Origin: CAYTZH01 sp964442285
GTDB lineage: Bacteria > Myxococcota_A > UBA9160 > JAFDET01
Length of the DNA stretch: 64,000 nt
Assembly: GCA_964442285.1 (NCBI GenBank)
Contig: CAYTZH010000018.1
Location: forward strand, 24,912-88,911
Direction: 5' to 3'
Made by a program: the position numbers and the translations under genes
Shown here: piece by piece, positions 36,211 to 44,846 of the stretch
How the letters are laid out: every line of letters starts with the position of its first letter
Numbering within the stretch: position 1 is the stretch's first letter
Notes under the pieces: model-generated
Told to the model about the DNA's origin: nothing
The model's input: the letters and a program-made list of their open reading frames with translations, nothing else
The model's database searches: none

Positions 36211-38475
36211 ATGTCCGAGATCGAGACCACCGCAGCCCTGGTGGGAGGCGTCTACGATCGCCTCCAGCGCAACGTCGAGGTCGTCCGCGAGCGCCTGGGC
36301 CGGTCGCTCACCTACGCCGAGAAGGTCCTGCTGGGGCACCTGGCGGATCCCCGGGGCCAGGAGCTCGCGCCCGGCAAGGCCTACATCGAGCTGCGCCCGG
36401 ACCGGGTGGCCATGCAGGACGCCACCGCCCAGATGGCCCTGCTGCAGTTCATGAGCTCCGGCAAGGACGAGACCGCCGTCCCCACCACGGTGCACTGCGA
36501 CCACCTGATCCAGGCCCACAAGGGCGCGGCCGACGACATGGAGACCGCCCGGGTCACGAACCAGGAGGTGTACGACTTCCTGCGCAGCGCCTCGGCGCGC
36601 TACGGCATCGGCTTCTGGGGGCCCGGCGCCGGGATCATCCATCAGGTGGTGCTCGAGCAGTACGCCTTCCCCGGCGGCATGATGATCGGGACCGACTCCC
36701 ATACTCCGAACGCGGGCGGGCTCGGGATGTTCGCCTGTGGCGTCGGCGGCGCCGACGCGGTGGACGTCATGGCCGGCTTCCCGTGGGAGGTGCTCCAGCC
36801 CCAGCTGGTCGGGGTGCGCCTGACGGGCTCGCTCTCGGGCTGGGCCGCCCCCAAGGACGTGATCCTCTGGGTCTGCGCCCAGCTCACGGTGAAGGGCGGC
36901 ACGAACCGGGTGGTGGAGTACTTCGGCCCGGGCACCGCCTCCATCAGCGCCACCGGCAAGGGCACCATCACCAACATGGGCGCGGAGCTCGGCGCCACCA
37001 CATCCATCTTCCCCTACGACGAGCGCATGGCCACCTACCTGAAGGCGACCGGTCGCGAGGCCCTCGCGGATCTGGCCAATCGTCACGCGGAGCTGCTGCG
37101 CGCCGACGCCGAGGTGGAGGCGGATCCCGAACGCTTCTACGACGAGGTGCTGGAGCTCGACCTCTCGACCCTCGAGCCCCACGTGGTGGGCCCCCACACG
37201 CCCGACCGGGCGCGGCCCACCTCGCGTCTGGCCGCCGAGGTGGCTGCCGAGGGCTGGCCCGCGAAGCTCTCGTCGGCGCTGATCGGAAGCTGCACCAACT
37301 CCTCGTACGAGGACCTCTCCCGGGCCGCCGACGTGGCGCGCCAGGCCGCCGCCCGGGGCGTGCGCAGCCAGGTGCCGCTCTGGTGCACGCCGGGCTCCGA
37401 GCAGATCCACCAGACCATCCGCCGCGACGGCCAGCTCGAGGATCTGGAGTCGATCGGCGCCCTGGTCCTGGCCAACGCCTGCGGGCCGTGCATCGGGCAG
37501 TGGAAGCGCGACGACGTGGCCGACGGCGAGGCCAACGCGATCATCAACTCCTTCAACCGCAACTTCCCGCGCCGCAACGACGGCAACCGCGCCACCCTCT
37601 CCTTCATCGCCAGCCCCGAAGTGGTGGTAGCCTACGCCCTGGCGGGTCGGCTCGACGTCGACCCCACCGGCGAGGCGCTCCCCGAGGCGGGCGGCCTGCG
37701 CCTGCGCCCGCCGGCGCCGGCGCCGGAGATCCCCGCCCAGGGCTTCGTGGCGAGCCGCGAGGGCTACGCGGACCCGCCGGCCGCGCGGGAGGGCATCGCG
37801 GTGGAGGTGGATCCGGAGAGCCAGCGCATCCAGCTCCTCGAGCCCTTCCGGCCCTGGGGCGACGTGGCGTCGCTCGAGGGGCTGCCGCTCCTGATCAAGA
37901 CCAGGGGCAAGTGCACCACGGACCACATCTCGCCGGCGGGTCCCTGGCTGCGCTTCCGAGGCCACCTGGACAAGATCAGCGACAACATGTTCGTCGGCGC
38001 CGTGAACGCGTTCACCGAGAAGACGGGCGAGAGCCTCGACCTCCTGCGCGGGGAGCGGGGACCCACCGCGCAGGTGGCCCGCCACTACAAGGCCGAGAAT
38101 CTGCACTGGGTGGTGGTGGGCGACGACAACTACGGCGAGGGGTCGAGCCGCGAGCACGCGGCCATGTCGCCGCGGTTCCTGGGGGCCGCGGCGGTCGTCG
38201 TGCGGAGCTTCGCCCGCATCCACGAGACGAACCTGAAGAAGCAGGGCGTGCTGCCCCTCGTGTTCGAGGACCCGGCCAGCTACGAGAAGGTGCAGGAGAC
38301 GGACCGGGTCAGCCTGCTGGGCCTCGACGCCCTGGCGCCGGGAAGCGTCGTGGAGGTGGTCTTCCGCCACGAAGACGGCAGCGAGGACCGCTGCCGCGCG
38401 CGTCACAGCCTGAACGCCGACCAGGTGGCCTGGTTCCGGGCCGGCTCGGCGCTGAACGTGCTGCGGAACGCCTAG
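36211..38475 (+). CDS. Aconitate hydratase
   Basis: 754 residues. Isomerises citrate and isocitrate in the TCA cycle, using a 4Fe-4S cluster held by Cys in IGSCTNSSYEDL and NACGPCIGQW. Other signatures are CDHLIQAHKG, GTDSHTPNAGGLGM and, in the C-terminal swivel, GDDNYGEGSSREHAA. Length and KTRGKCTTDHISPAGP are typical of the mitochondrial-like branch rather than E. coli AcnA or AcnB. ATG with GGAGAG upstream. It lies 9 bases after the M20 gene. Confidence 0.94.
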   Translation: MSEIETTAALVGGVYDRLQRNVEVVRERLGRSLTYAEKVLLGHLADPRGQELAPGKAYIELRPDRVAMQDATAQMALLQFMSSGKDETAVPTTVHCDHLIQAHKGAADDMETARVTNQEVYDFLRSASARYGIGFWGPGAGIIHQVVLEQYAFPGGMMIGTDSHTPNAGGLGMFACGVGGADAVDVMAGFPWEVLQPQLVGVRLTGSLSGWAAPKDVILWVCAQLTVKGGTNRVVEYFGPGTASISATGKGTITNMGAELGATTSIFPYDERMATYLKATGREALADLANRHAELLRADAEVEADPERFYDEVLELDLSTLEPHVVGPHTPDRARPTSRLAAEVAAEGWPAKLSSALIGSCTNSSYEDLSRAADVARQAAARGVRSQVPLWCTPGSEQIHQTIRRDGQLEDLESIGALVLANACGPCIGQWKRDDVADGEANAIINSFNRNFPRRNDGNRATLSFIASPEVVVAYALAGRLDVDPTGEALPEAGGLRLRPPAPAPEIPAQGFVASREGYADPPAAREGIAVEVDPESQRIQLLEPFRPWGDVASLEGLPLLIKTRGKCTTDHISPAGPWLRFRGHLDKISDNMFVGAVNAFTEKTGESLDLLRGERGPTAQVARHYKAENLHWVVVGDDNYGEGSSREHAAMSPRFLGAAAVVVRSFARIHETNLKKQGVLPLVFEDPASYEKVQETDRVSLLGLDALAPGSVVEVVFRHEDGSEDRCRARHSLNADQVAWFRAGSALNVLRNA

Positions 38476-38489
38476 GCGGACCGCTGGCG

Positions 38490-39203
38490 CTAGCGGGTCT
38501 CGGAGTCGGGCGCGGCGCCCGGCGGCCTCGGCGCGTCGAAGCCGAACGTGCGGCGCAGCCAGGCCCGGCCGCGCGGGTGCGCGAAGGGCAGGGCGCAGAC
38601 GCCGGCCAGGAGCAGCGAAGCCAGCAGCAGGGCGCGGCCGTCCGCCGCCACCAGGCTGCTCCCGAAGACCGTGTAGACACCGGAGCGGATCAGCCCGCCG
38701 AGGGCCAGGACGAGCCAGAAGACCGGCAGCGTCATGGCGGTGAGCCCCGCGCCGGCGTGAAAGGCGGTGATCGGTCCGACGGGGTAGGCCGTACCGAGGA
38801 ACAGGGCCGTCACGCCCGCCCGGCTCGAGCCGGCCTCGAAGACCCGGTGCAGGGTCGGCGGCACGCTCGCCAGCACCACCTCCCGCCCCGCGTAGCGCGC
38901 CAGGCAGAACGCCAGGGTGCCCGAGACCAGGATGCCGAGGGCGCCGTAGAGGGCGCCGGCGAGCGCCCCGAAGCAGAGCCCCGCGGCCACCAGCAGGATC
39001 TGGGAGGGAACCAGGAGCACCGGGCGGAGCCCCACGATGGCGACGAAGGCCAGCGGTCCCCAGAGCCCGTAGCCCCGCACCAGCTCCCGGATCGACTCGG
39101 CGCTCCACTCGAGGCCGAGGTGGCGACGCAGGGCCCAGCTCCCCAGCAGGACGCCGGCTAGCAACGCCAGGCTGATGAGCCCGCGGCGGGTCTCGCGGTC
39201 CAT
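38490..39203 (-). CDS. TVP38/TMEM64 (VTT domain) membrane protein
   Basis: 237 residues with about five to six TM helices. GLRPVLLVPSQILLVAAGLCFG and AGREVVLASVPPTL are typical of the VTT/DedA-like group, thought to act in lipid movement or membrane homeostasis. ATG 39203 has TACCCT eight bases upstream and no ribosome site. It diverges from the FadR-type regulator, so that regulator may also control it. Confidence 0.85.
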   Translation of the reverse strand: MDRETRRGLISLALLAGVLLGSWALRRHLGLEWSAESIRELVRGYGLWGPLAFVAIVGLRPVLLVPSQILLVAAGLCFGALAGALYGALGILVSGTLAFCLARYAGREVVLASVPPTLHRVFEAGSSRAGVTALFLGTAYPVGPITAFHAGAGLTAMTLPVFWLVLALGGLIRSGVYTVFGSSLVAADGRALLLASLLLAGVCALPFAHPRGRAWLRRTFGFDAPRPPGAAPDSETR

Positions 39204-39219
39204 GGCGCGGGAGGGTAGC

Positions 39220-39237
39220 GGATCCCCTTGGGGATCC
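39220..39237. promoter_or_regulatory. Perfect palindrome in the TVP38-fadR interval
   Basis: GGATCCCC-TT-GGGGATCC, 8-bp arms. It sits just upstream of the TVP38 -10 box on the minus strand. Could be an operator or a hairpin. Confidence 0.45.
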
Positions 39238-39267
39238 GGCTCTCGTGGGATGAGGTTCCAGGGGCGA

Positions 39268-39325
39268 TTGACCCCCTCCCGGGTGGGGTGTAGCCTCCTC
39301 AGGTCAGAGGTCGGACCTCTGACCT
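39268..39325 (+). promoter_or_regulatory. fadR promoter with 25-bp operator palindrome
   Basis: TTGACC (39268-39273), a 17-base spacer and TAGCCT (39291-39296) form a good sigma-70 promoter with a start near 39303. A perfect inverted repeat with 12-bp arms around one central base covers 39301-39325 (core GAGGTC-G-GACCTC), so the bound protein would sit on the start site. FadR/GntR operators have the related form GGTC-N-GACC, so autoregulation is likely. Confidence 0.72.
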
Positions 39326-39354
39326 CGAACCTGTCCAGGAGCCCCCCGACGCCC

Positions 39355-40122
39355 ATGGCCCGCGACGACGTCCTCGAGCCCGTCTCCTCCAGCCGCCGCG
39401 CCGACGAGGTCTTCGATCGGCTGCGCGGCCGGATCCTGTCCGGTGTCTGGAGCCCGAACCAGCAGCTGCCCACCGAGCGCGAGCTCGCCGAGGCCCTGGG
39501 GGTGAACCGCGGCTCCGTGCGCGAGGCCTTGAAGCGCCTCGAGTTCCTGGAGCTGGTGGAGGTGGTCCACGGCCAGGGGACCTTCGTCCGCGAGCTCGGC
39601 GCCTCGTCGGCGCTCCAGCTGGTGGAGGCGCTGCTGCGCGACCGCCGCACGATCACCGCCGACCTGATGGCGCAGCTCCTCGAGTTCCGCCGCCACGTGT
39701 CCCTGCAGGTGGTGGCCCTGGCGGCCCGCAACCACACCCGCGAGCAGCTCGCGCGGGCGCGCCAGCTGCTGGAGCGCGAGGAGAAGGAGGGGCGCGATCC
39801 CAAGCTCGCGCTGGAGATCGACCTGCAGCTCAACGCCCTGATGGGCGAGGCGTCGGGGAACCTGCTCTACCAGCTGGTGACCAACCTGTTCACCAAGCTC
39901 GTGCGCCGGCTCGGCCCCCTCTACTACAACGAGAGCCGCGACCACGTGCGCTCGGGACAGACCCACCGCGACCTGCTCGACGCGCTCGAGCGCCACGACG
40001 CCGAGGCCGCCTGCCGCCTGGTGGAGGTCATGCTCGACTACAGCGAGCAGGCCATCCTGCGCGAGGTGCGGCAGGCCGAGGCGGCCGGTCTGATCGGACC
40101 CGACGCGCCGGGAGGGGCGTGA
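39355..40122 (+). CDS. FadR/GntR family transcriptional regulator
   Basis: 255 residues. N-terminal winged helix RRADEVFDRLRGRILSG, LPTERELAEALGVNRGSVREAL (recognition helix) and a C-terminal all-helical FCD-type ligand domain. The gene is followed directly by glpD with GTGA/TGATG overlap, so it is the likely local regulator of glycerol-3-phosphate or lipid metabolism; the effector is unknown. A perfect palindrome at the promoter suggests self-repression. ATG 39355 is the first start after that site. Confidence 0.9.
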   Translation: MARDDVLEPVSSSRRADEVFDRLRGRILSGVWSPNQQLPTERELAEALGVNRGSVREALKRLEFLELVEVVHGQGTFVRELGASSALQLVEALLRDRRTITADLMAQLLEFRRHVSLQVVALAARNHTREQLARARQLLEREEKEGRDPKLALEIDLQLNALMGEASGNLLYQLVTNLFTKLVRRLGPLYYNESRDHVRSGQTHRDLLDALERHDAEAACRLVEVMLDYSEQAILREVRQAEAAGLIGPDAPGGA

Positions 40123-41795
40123 TGGTGGCCTGGGGTGACCGCGAGCGTCGGGAGGCCCTGGAGCAGGCGACGCGGGACGGCGTCGACCTGCTCGTCGTCG
40201 GCGGCGGCATCACGGGCGCCGGCGTCCTGCGCGACGCCGCCACTCGCGGCCTGCGCAGCCTGCTGGTGGAGCGCTACGACTTCGCGGCCGGGACCTCCGG
40301 GCGCTCCTCCAAGCTCGTCCACGGCGGGCTGCGCTACATCGCCGAGGGCCAGCTCGGGGTGACCCGTGAGTCCTGCCGGGAGCGCGACCTGCTGCTGCAG
40401 GCCAACCCCCACCTGGTGCAGCCGCTGCCCTTCCTGTTCCCGTCGTACCGGGGCGGCACGCCCCTGTGGCAGGTGCGCGCGGCGCTCTGGACCTACTCGG
40501 CCCTGGCCAACTTCCGCCGCACCGCCCGCTACGAGATGTTCGGCCGGGCCGGCGCCACCGCCTTCTGTCCCGACCTGCGCCAGGACGGGCTGCGGGGGGC
40601 GGGCCTCTACTACGACGCCCGGGTCGACGACGCGCGCCTCGTGCTCGAGACCCTGAAGAGCGCCCGGGCCCTCGGGGCCGAGGCCGTGAACCGGGCCGAG
40701 GTGGTGGCGTTCGAGCGCGACCGCGAGGGCCGGATCCAGGCCGTGCGGGTGAAGGACCACCAGACCGACGCGGTGCACCGCATCGAGGCCCGGGTAGTGG
40801 TGAACGCCGCCGGTCCCGCGGTCGAGCGCGTTCGTGGCCTCGAGCGGGTGGGTGGCGCGACGCGGCTTCGGCCGGCCAAGGGCGTGCACCTGGTGATCCC
40901 GCGCCAGCGCATCCGCACCCAGGGCGCCGTCACCTTCGCCGCTCACGACGGCCGCCACCTCTTCCTGTTGCCCTGGGACGACGTGGCCCTGATCGGCACC
41001 ACCGACCGCTTCTGCGACGAGATCGACGAGCCGGTCGTCACCATCGACGAGGTGCACTACCTGCTCGCCGCCGCCAACGAGGCCTTCCCCCGCGTGGCCC
41101 TCACCACCAACGACCTGCGCGCCGTCTTCGCGGGGGTCCGGCCGCTCGCTGCCGACGACGACGCGGACAAGCCGTCCAACGCGGTGTCCCGGGAGGACCG
41201 GGTGGAGCTCGAGGCCTCGGGCCTGCTCTCGGCCTTCGGGGGCAAGCTCACCACCTACCGGGCCACGGGCGAGCGGGTCGTCGATCGCGCCCTCGGCCTG
41301 CTCCCCCCCGAGCGTCGCGAGGCCGTGGGACCGAGCCGGACCGCGGAGCTGCCCCTGCGCGAGAACGGCTTCGACGGCGACGAGCTCGCCGCCGAGCTGG
41401 GGCAGCGCTTCGGCCTGGACGCCACCCGCGCGGAGATGCTGGTGCGCACCTGGGGCGCGGAGTCGACGCGCCTGCTCGAGGAGACGCCCGCCGCGCTGCA
41501 CCGGCCCGTGGGCGAGAGCCGCTTCCTGCTGGCGGAGGTGGCTTGGACCTTCCGCACCGAGTGCCCGCTCTCCCTGTGCGACGTGCTGGAGCGGCGCCTG
41601 CGCATGGCGCTGTTCGCCGTTGGTCAGGGCATCAGCGAGCTCGACGAGGTGGTGGAGGTGGCCGCCGGCGCCGCCGGCTGGGACGCCGAGCGCAGCCGGG
41701 CCGAGGCGGCCGAGTACCTGGCCGCCGTTCGCCGCCGCTACCAGATCCAGATCCCCCGCGCGGCGGGACGCGTCGCCCACTCCGCCGCCGCCTGA
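40122..41795 (+). CDS. glpD: Aerobic glycerol-3-phosphate dehydrogenase
   Basis: 557 residues. FAD motif LLVVGGGITGAGVLRDAATRG, then GTSGRSSKLVHGGLRY and the LLPWDDVALIGTTDRF segment, ending in the helical C-terminal DAO_C domain with FRTECPLSLCDVLERRLRM. Oxidises glycerol-3-phosphate to DHAP and passes electrons to quinone at the membrane. ATG 40122 overlaps the regulator stop (TGATG), with GGAGGGG upstream; GTG 40119 is possible. The lipid kinase downstream fits glycerolipid turnover. Confidence 0.93.
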   Translation: MVAWGDRERREALEQATRDGVDLLVVGGGITGAGVLRDAATRGLRSLLVERYDFAAGTSGRSSKLVHGGLRYIAEGQLGVTRESCRERDLLLQANPHLVQPLPFLFPSYRGGTPLWQVRAALWTYSALANFRRTARYEMFGRAGATAFCPDLRQDGLRGAGLYYDARVDDARLVLETLKSARALGAEAVNRAEVVAFERDREGRIQAVRVKDHQTDAVHRIEARVVVNAAGPAVERVRGLERVGGATRLRPAKGVHLVIPRQRIRTQGAVTFAAHDGRHLFLLPWDDVALIGTTDRFCDEIDEPVVTIDEVHYLLAAANEAFPRVALTTNDLRAVFAGVRPLAADDDADKPSNAVSREDRVELEASGLLSAFGGKLTTYRATGERVVDRALGLLPPERREAVGPSRTAELPLRENGFDGDELAAELGQRFGLDATRAEMLVRTWGAESTRLLEETPAALHRPVGESRFLLAEVAWTFRTECPLSLCDVLERRLRMALFAVGQGISELDEVVEVAAGAAGWDAERSRAEAAEYLAAVRRRYQIQIPRAAGRVAHSAAA

Positions 41796-41806
41796 GCGGC
41801 GGGGGT

Positions 41807-41822
41807 CCGCACTTCGCTCGCC
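41807..41822. repeat. 16-bp motif, inverted copy at 57175
   Basis: CCGCACTTCGCTCGCC; its exact reverse complement is at 57175-57190. Both lie in short intergenic gaps at gene ends. Confidence 0.7.
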
Positions 41823-41839
41823 TCCGGTAAGGTTGCAGC

Positions 41840-42766
41840 GTGGCGGTACGCACGCTCGTCGTCGTGAACCCCAAGAGCCGCAACGGCGTGACCGGTCGCC
41901 GCTGGCCGGCCTTCCAGGCGCGGCTCCGAGAGGGCCTGGGCGACTGCGAGGTGGAGCAGACCCGGGGGCCGCGGGACGCGGTGCGCATCGCGCGCGAGGC
42001 GGTGCGCTCCGGAATCGAGCGCATCGTGGTCGTGGGCGGCGACGGGACCGCCAGCGAGGTGGTCAGCGGCATCCTGGAGGCGGACCAGCCGGCCCGGGCC
42101 GAGCTGGCGCTGCTGCCCTTCGGCACCGGCGGCGACCTGCCCCGCACCCTCGGCGTCCCGCGGGATCCCGACGCCGCCCTGGCGGCGATCGCGTCGGGCA
42201 AGATCCGTCGCCTCGACGCGGGCCGCCTCCGCTACCGCGACCGCGAGGGTCGACACGCCAGCACGTACTTCCTCAACGTGGCGAGCCTGGGCCTGGGCGG
42301 CCTGGTCGACGAGCTGGTGAACGCGGCGCCGAAGGCCCTGGGCGGCACGGCCTCGTTTCTCATCGGCACCGTGCGAGCCATCGCCCGCTACCGCAGTCCC
42401 CAGGTGCGCCTCAGCCTGGACGGGCGGGCGCTCTTCTCCGGGCGGCTCTCCCTGGCGGCCGCCGCCAATGGCCGCTTCTTCGGCGGGGGCATGGAGATCG
42501 CGCCCGACGCCGTGCCGGACGACGGGCTGCTGGACGTGATCGTGATCCCCCACATGCCGAAGGCGCGCCTCTTGACCCAGCTGCCGAAGCTCTACAGCGG
42601 GAGACACCTCGGTGTGTCGGGCGTGCTGCACGCGCGCGGGCGCAGCCTGGAGGCGGAGGCCGAGCCGGGGGCGGTCTGGCTCGACATCGACGGCGAGCCC
42701 CTGGGATCCCTGCCGGCGGCCATCGAGGTGCTCCCGGGGGCGATCGCCTTCGTGGGCGGCTCGTAA
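41840..42766 (+). CDS. Diacylglycerol/lipid kinase family protein
   Basis: 308 residues. VVVNPKSRNG, VVVGGDGTASEVVSG (nucleotide GGDGT motif), LPFGTGGDLPRTL and PDDGLLDVIVI are the YegS/BmrU/DgkB signatures. It phosphorylates diacylglycerol or a related lipid. GTG 41840 has TAAGGT six bases upstream and no ribosome site, so leaderless and separate from glpD. Confidence 0.9.
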   Translation: MAVRTLVVVNPKSRNGVTGRRWPAFQARLREGLGDCEVEQTRGPRDAVRIAREAVRSGIERIVVVGGDGTASEVVSGILEADQPARAELALLPFGTGGDLPRTLGVPRDPDAALAAIASGKIRRLDAGRLRYRDREGRHASTYFLNVASLGLGGLVDELVNAAPKALGGTASFLIGTVRAIARYRSPQVRLSLDGRALFSGRLSLAAAANGRFFGGGMEIAPDAVPDDGLLDVIVIPHMPKARLLTQLPKLYSGRHLGVSGVLHARGRSLEAEAEPGAVWLDIDGEPLGSLPAAIEVLPGAIAFVGGS

Positions 42767-42777
42767 CGGAGCGGCGC

Positions 42778-43737
42778 TTGGGGGTCTTCGAAGAGATCCG
42801 CGAGGCCTGCGCCAGCGTCTGTGCCGGGGCGCGCTGGGTGCGCCTGGACGAGGCGGCCCTCGAGGCCCTGGCCGGCCGCTGGCAGCAGGCGCCGCCTCCG
42901 ACGCCCGCGCTCGACCCCGCCCATCACCACCGCGGAACCGCGGCGAGCACCACCGCCTTCGTCCTGACGCTGGACGCGATCAACTTCGGCTCGGGTTGGT
43001 TTCCCCACCTGCGCAAGCGGCCCGGCCTCTCCGGCTACTTCACGGTGGCGACGAGCCTCTCGGAGCAGTTCGACCGCGCCGGGCCCTGGTCCGCCGACGC
43101 CCTGGCGGCGCTCTCCGCCGTCGACTGCGCCGCCGTCTTCGGCCAGGACCTGGGCGTGCCCGAGCCGGCGGAGCTCATGGGCCTGTTCGCCGCGGCGCTG
43201 AACGACCTGGGCCGCTTCCTGCAGGACCGCCACGGGGGTCGCTTCGAAGGTCCCTTCGAGACGGCGGGCGGCTCGGCGGAGGCGCTGGTCGCCGAACTCG
43301 CGCGCATGCCCTGCTTCGACGACGTCGCCCGCTGGCGGGGCCGCCGGGTGCCCCTGTACAAGCGCGCGCAGCTCACGGCGGCCGATCTCCACCTGGCGCT
43401 CGAGGGCCGCGGGCTCGGCGCCTTCCGGGACCTGGACCGCCTGACGCTCTTCGCCGACAACCTGGTTCCCCACGTGCTCCGCTGCGAGGCGGTGCTCGTG
43501 TACGCTGCCGACCTCGCCGCGCGCGTCGACAGGGAGGAGCCCCTCGAGGCGGGCGGCGAGCCGGAGGTGGAGATCCGGGCCTGCGCCGTGCATGCGGCGG
43601 AGCGACTCGTGGTGGCCCTCGGCGCGCGCGGCGTCGCCACCACGGCCCGGGAGATCGACTACGCGCTCTGGAACCGTGGCCAGTCGCCCGCCGTGAAGGC
43701 CCGCCCCCGGCACCGGGCGCGATCGGTCTTCTATTGA
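42778..43737 (+). CDS. Queuosine 5'-phosphate N-glycosylase (DUF2419, Qng1 family)
   Basis: 319 residues. TLDAINFGSGWFPHL, FDRAGPWSADALAAL and RVPLYKRAQLTAADLH match the queuosine salvage family (DUF2419), which frees queuine from queuosine-5'-phosphate so that it can be put back into tRNA. Mostly eukaryotic, with scattered bacterial members. TTG 42778 has ACGGAG eight bases upstream. It follows the lipid kinase by 11 bases and could share its mRNA, though the roles are not linked. A Tgt partner is not in the window. Confidence 0.88.
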   Translation: MGVFEEIREACASVCAGARWVRLDEAALEALAGRWQQAPPPTPALDPAHHHRGTAASTTAFVLTLDAINFGSGWFPHLRKRPGLSGYFTVATSLSEQFDRAGPWSADALAALSAVDCAAVFGQDLGVPEPAELMGLFAAALNDLGRFLQDRHGGRFEGPFETAGGSAEALVAELARMPCFDDVARWRGRRVPLYKRAQLTAADLHLALEGRGLGAFRDLDRLTLFADNLVPHVLRCEAVLVYAADLAARVDREEPLEAGGEPEVEIRACAVHAAERLVVALGARGVATTAREIDYALWNRGQSPAVKARPRHRARSVFY

Positions 43738-43760
43738 GCGCGGGATCCGGGAGGGGGCCC

Positions 43761-44264
43761 ATGCCCTGGAACAGCTCGCTGCTCGTGATGGTGGGCGTGG
43801 TGCTCGTCCTCGGCGCCCTGGCCTACGCCCGCGGTGGCGCGGCCCTGGTGCGCGACGGGCTGGGTCGGGGAGGCGGCCTGCTGCTCGAGTTCAGCCTGTT
43901 GCTGGTGGTGTCGTTCCTGGCGGCGGGCCTCGCCACGGTGCTCGTGCCCCGGGCGTGGGTGCAGGGCGCCCTCGGCGACGACGCGGGTCTGCGGGGCATC
44001 CTCCTCGCCACCGGGGTGGGCGCCCTCACACCGGCGGGCCCCTTCGTGGCCATGCCGATCGCGGCGATCCTGCTGCGCTCGGGGGCCGGCCCGGGCCCGG
44101 TGGTGGCCTTTCTCACCGGCTGGTCGCTGCTCGCCGTGCATCGCCTCATCGCCTGGGAGGTGCCGATCGTGGGCCTGCGCTTCGCCGCGCTCCGCTGGAG
44201 CGTGTCGCTCCTGCTGCCGGTGCTGGCGGGCCTGGCCGCCCGCTGGCTCGGAAGCCGGGGCTGA
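43761..44264 (+). CDS. Small permease-like membrane protein
   Basis: 167 residues, about five TM helices. The segment GALTPAGPFVAMPIAAILLRSG followed by a Gly/Ala-rich helix is like one half of the YraQ/ArsP-type permease fold (split here as GALTPAGPFVAMP and IAAILLRSG). A half-size permease may dimerise. ATG with GAGGGGG upstream. No substrate hint. It lies 23 bases after the queuosine gene. Confidence 0.6.
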   Translation: MPWNSSLLVMVGVVLVLGALAYARGGAALVRDGLGRGGGLLLEFSLLLVVSFLAAGLATVLVPRAWVQGALGDDAGLRGILLATGVGALTPAGPFVAMPIAAILLRSGAGPGPVVAFLTGWSLLAVHRLIAWEVPIVGLRFAALRWSVSLLLPVLAGLAARWLGSRG

Positions 44265-44300
44265 GCCACGGATCGCGTCGGCTCATCGCCGCCATCATCG

Positions 44301-44331
44301 GTCCCGATTGGACGTGGGTCCCGATTGGACG
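44301..44331 (+). repeat. 17-bp tandem duplication at the dps promoter
   Basis: GTCCCGATTGGACG at 44301-44314 and 44318-44331, period 17. The second copy carries the TTGGAC used as -35 of dps; the first carries the same hexamer 17 bases upstream. Confidence 0.9.
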
Positions 44332-44354
44332 CTCCCGCCCGCGGCACCTAGGTT
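44325..44354 (+). promoter_or_regulatory. dps promoter
   Basis: TTGGAC (44325-44330), an 18-base spacer and TAGGTT (44349-44354). Start near 44361, leader about 19 bases with GGAGG. Confidence 0.6.
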
Positions 44355-44379
44355 TCATCGCTTGAACGGAGGAACGATC

Positions 44380-44820
44380 ATGGCCAACGAGGCGACCGTC
44401 GAGAAGCTGAGGACCCTTCTCGCTGACAGCTACACCGTGTATCTGAAGACCCACAACTTCCACTGGAACGTGACGGGGCCGATGTTCACGACCCTGCACA
44501 ACCTGTTCGAGACCGAGTACACCGAGCTGGCCCTGGCCGTCGACGAGATCGCCGAGCGGATCCGAGCCCTCGGCCACGTGGCGCCGGGCTCCTACCAGGC
44601 CTTCTCGGAGCTCACCGCGGTGAAGGAGGCCACCGACGTGCCCCCGGCGGTGGAGATGGTGCGGCAGCTGGCCAGCGACCAGGACCACCTGGTGGAGTCG
44701 GCCCGCGGCGTGTTCGAGGCGGCCGAGGGGGCCGGCGACCAGGCCAGTGCCGACCTGGCCGTGCGGCGCATGGAGGTGCACCAGAAGAACGCCTGGATGC
44801 TTCGCAGCCACCTGGAGTAG
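44380..44820 (+). CDS. dps: Dps family DNA-protecting ferritin
   Basis: 146 residues. HNFHWNVTGPMFTTLHNLFE and DEIAERIRALG hold the ferroxidase residues shared between dimer partners. Dps 12-mers store iron and shield DNA in oxidative or starvation stress. ATG with GGAGG; own promoter with a duplicated -35 region. Together with the histone-fold protein it gives two nucleoid or DNA-binding proteins in this window. Confidence 0.94.
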   Translation: MANEATVEKLRTLLADSYTVYLKTHNFHWNVTGPMFTTLHNLFETEYTELALAVDEIAERIRALGHVAPGSYQAFSELTAVKEATDVPPAVEMVRQLASDQDHLVESARGVFEAAEGAGDQASADLAVRRMEVHQKNAWMLRSHLE

Positions 44821-44846
44821 CCGGGGGCTCGCCAGCGGGGGCCGGC

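Noticed and set aside
36181..39108. Long minus-strand frame opposite aconitase
   Set aside because: Antisense of a clear aconitase gene; composition is His/Gly/Arg/Val-rich and shows no domain.
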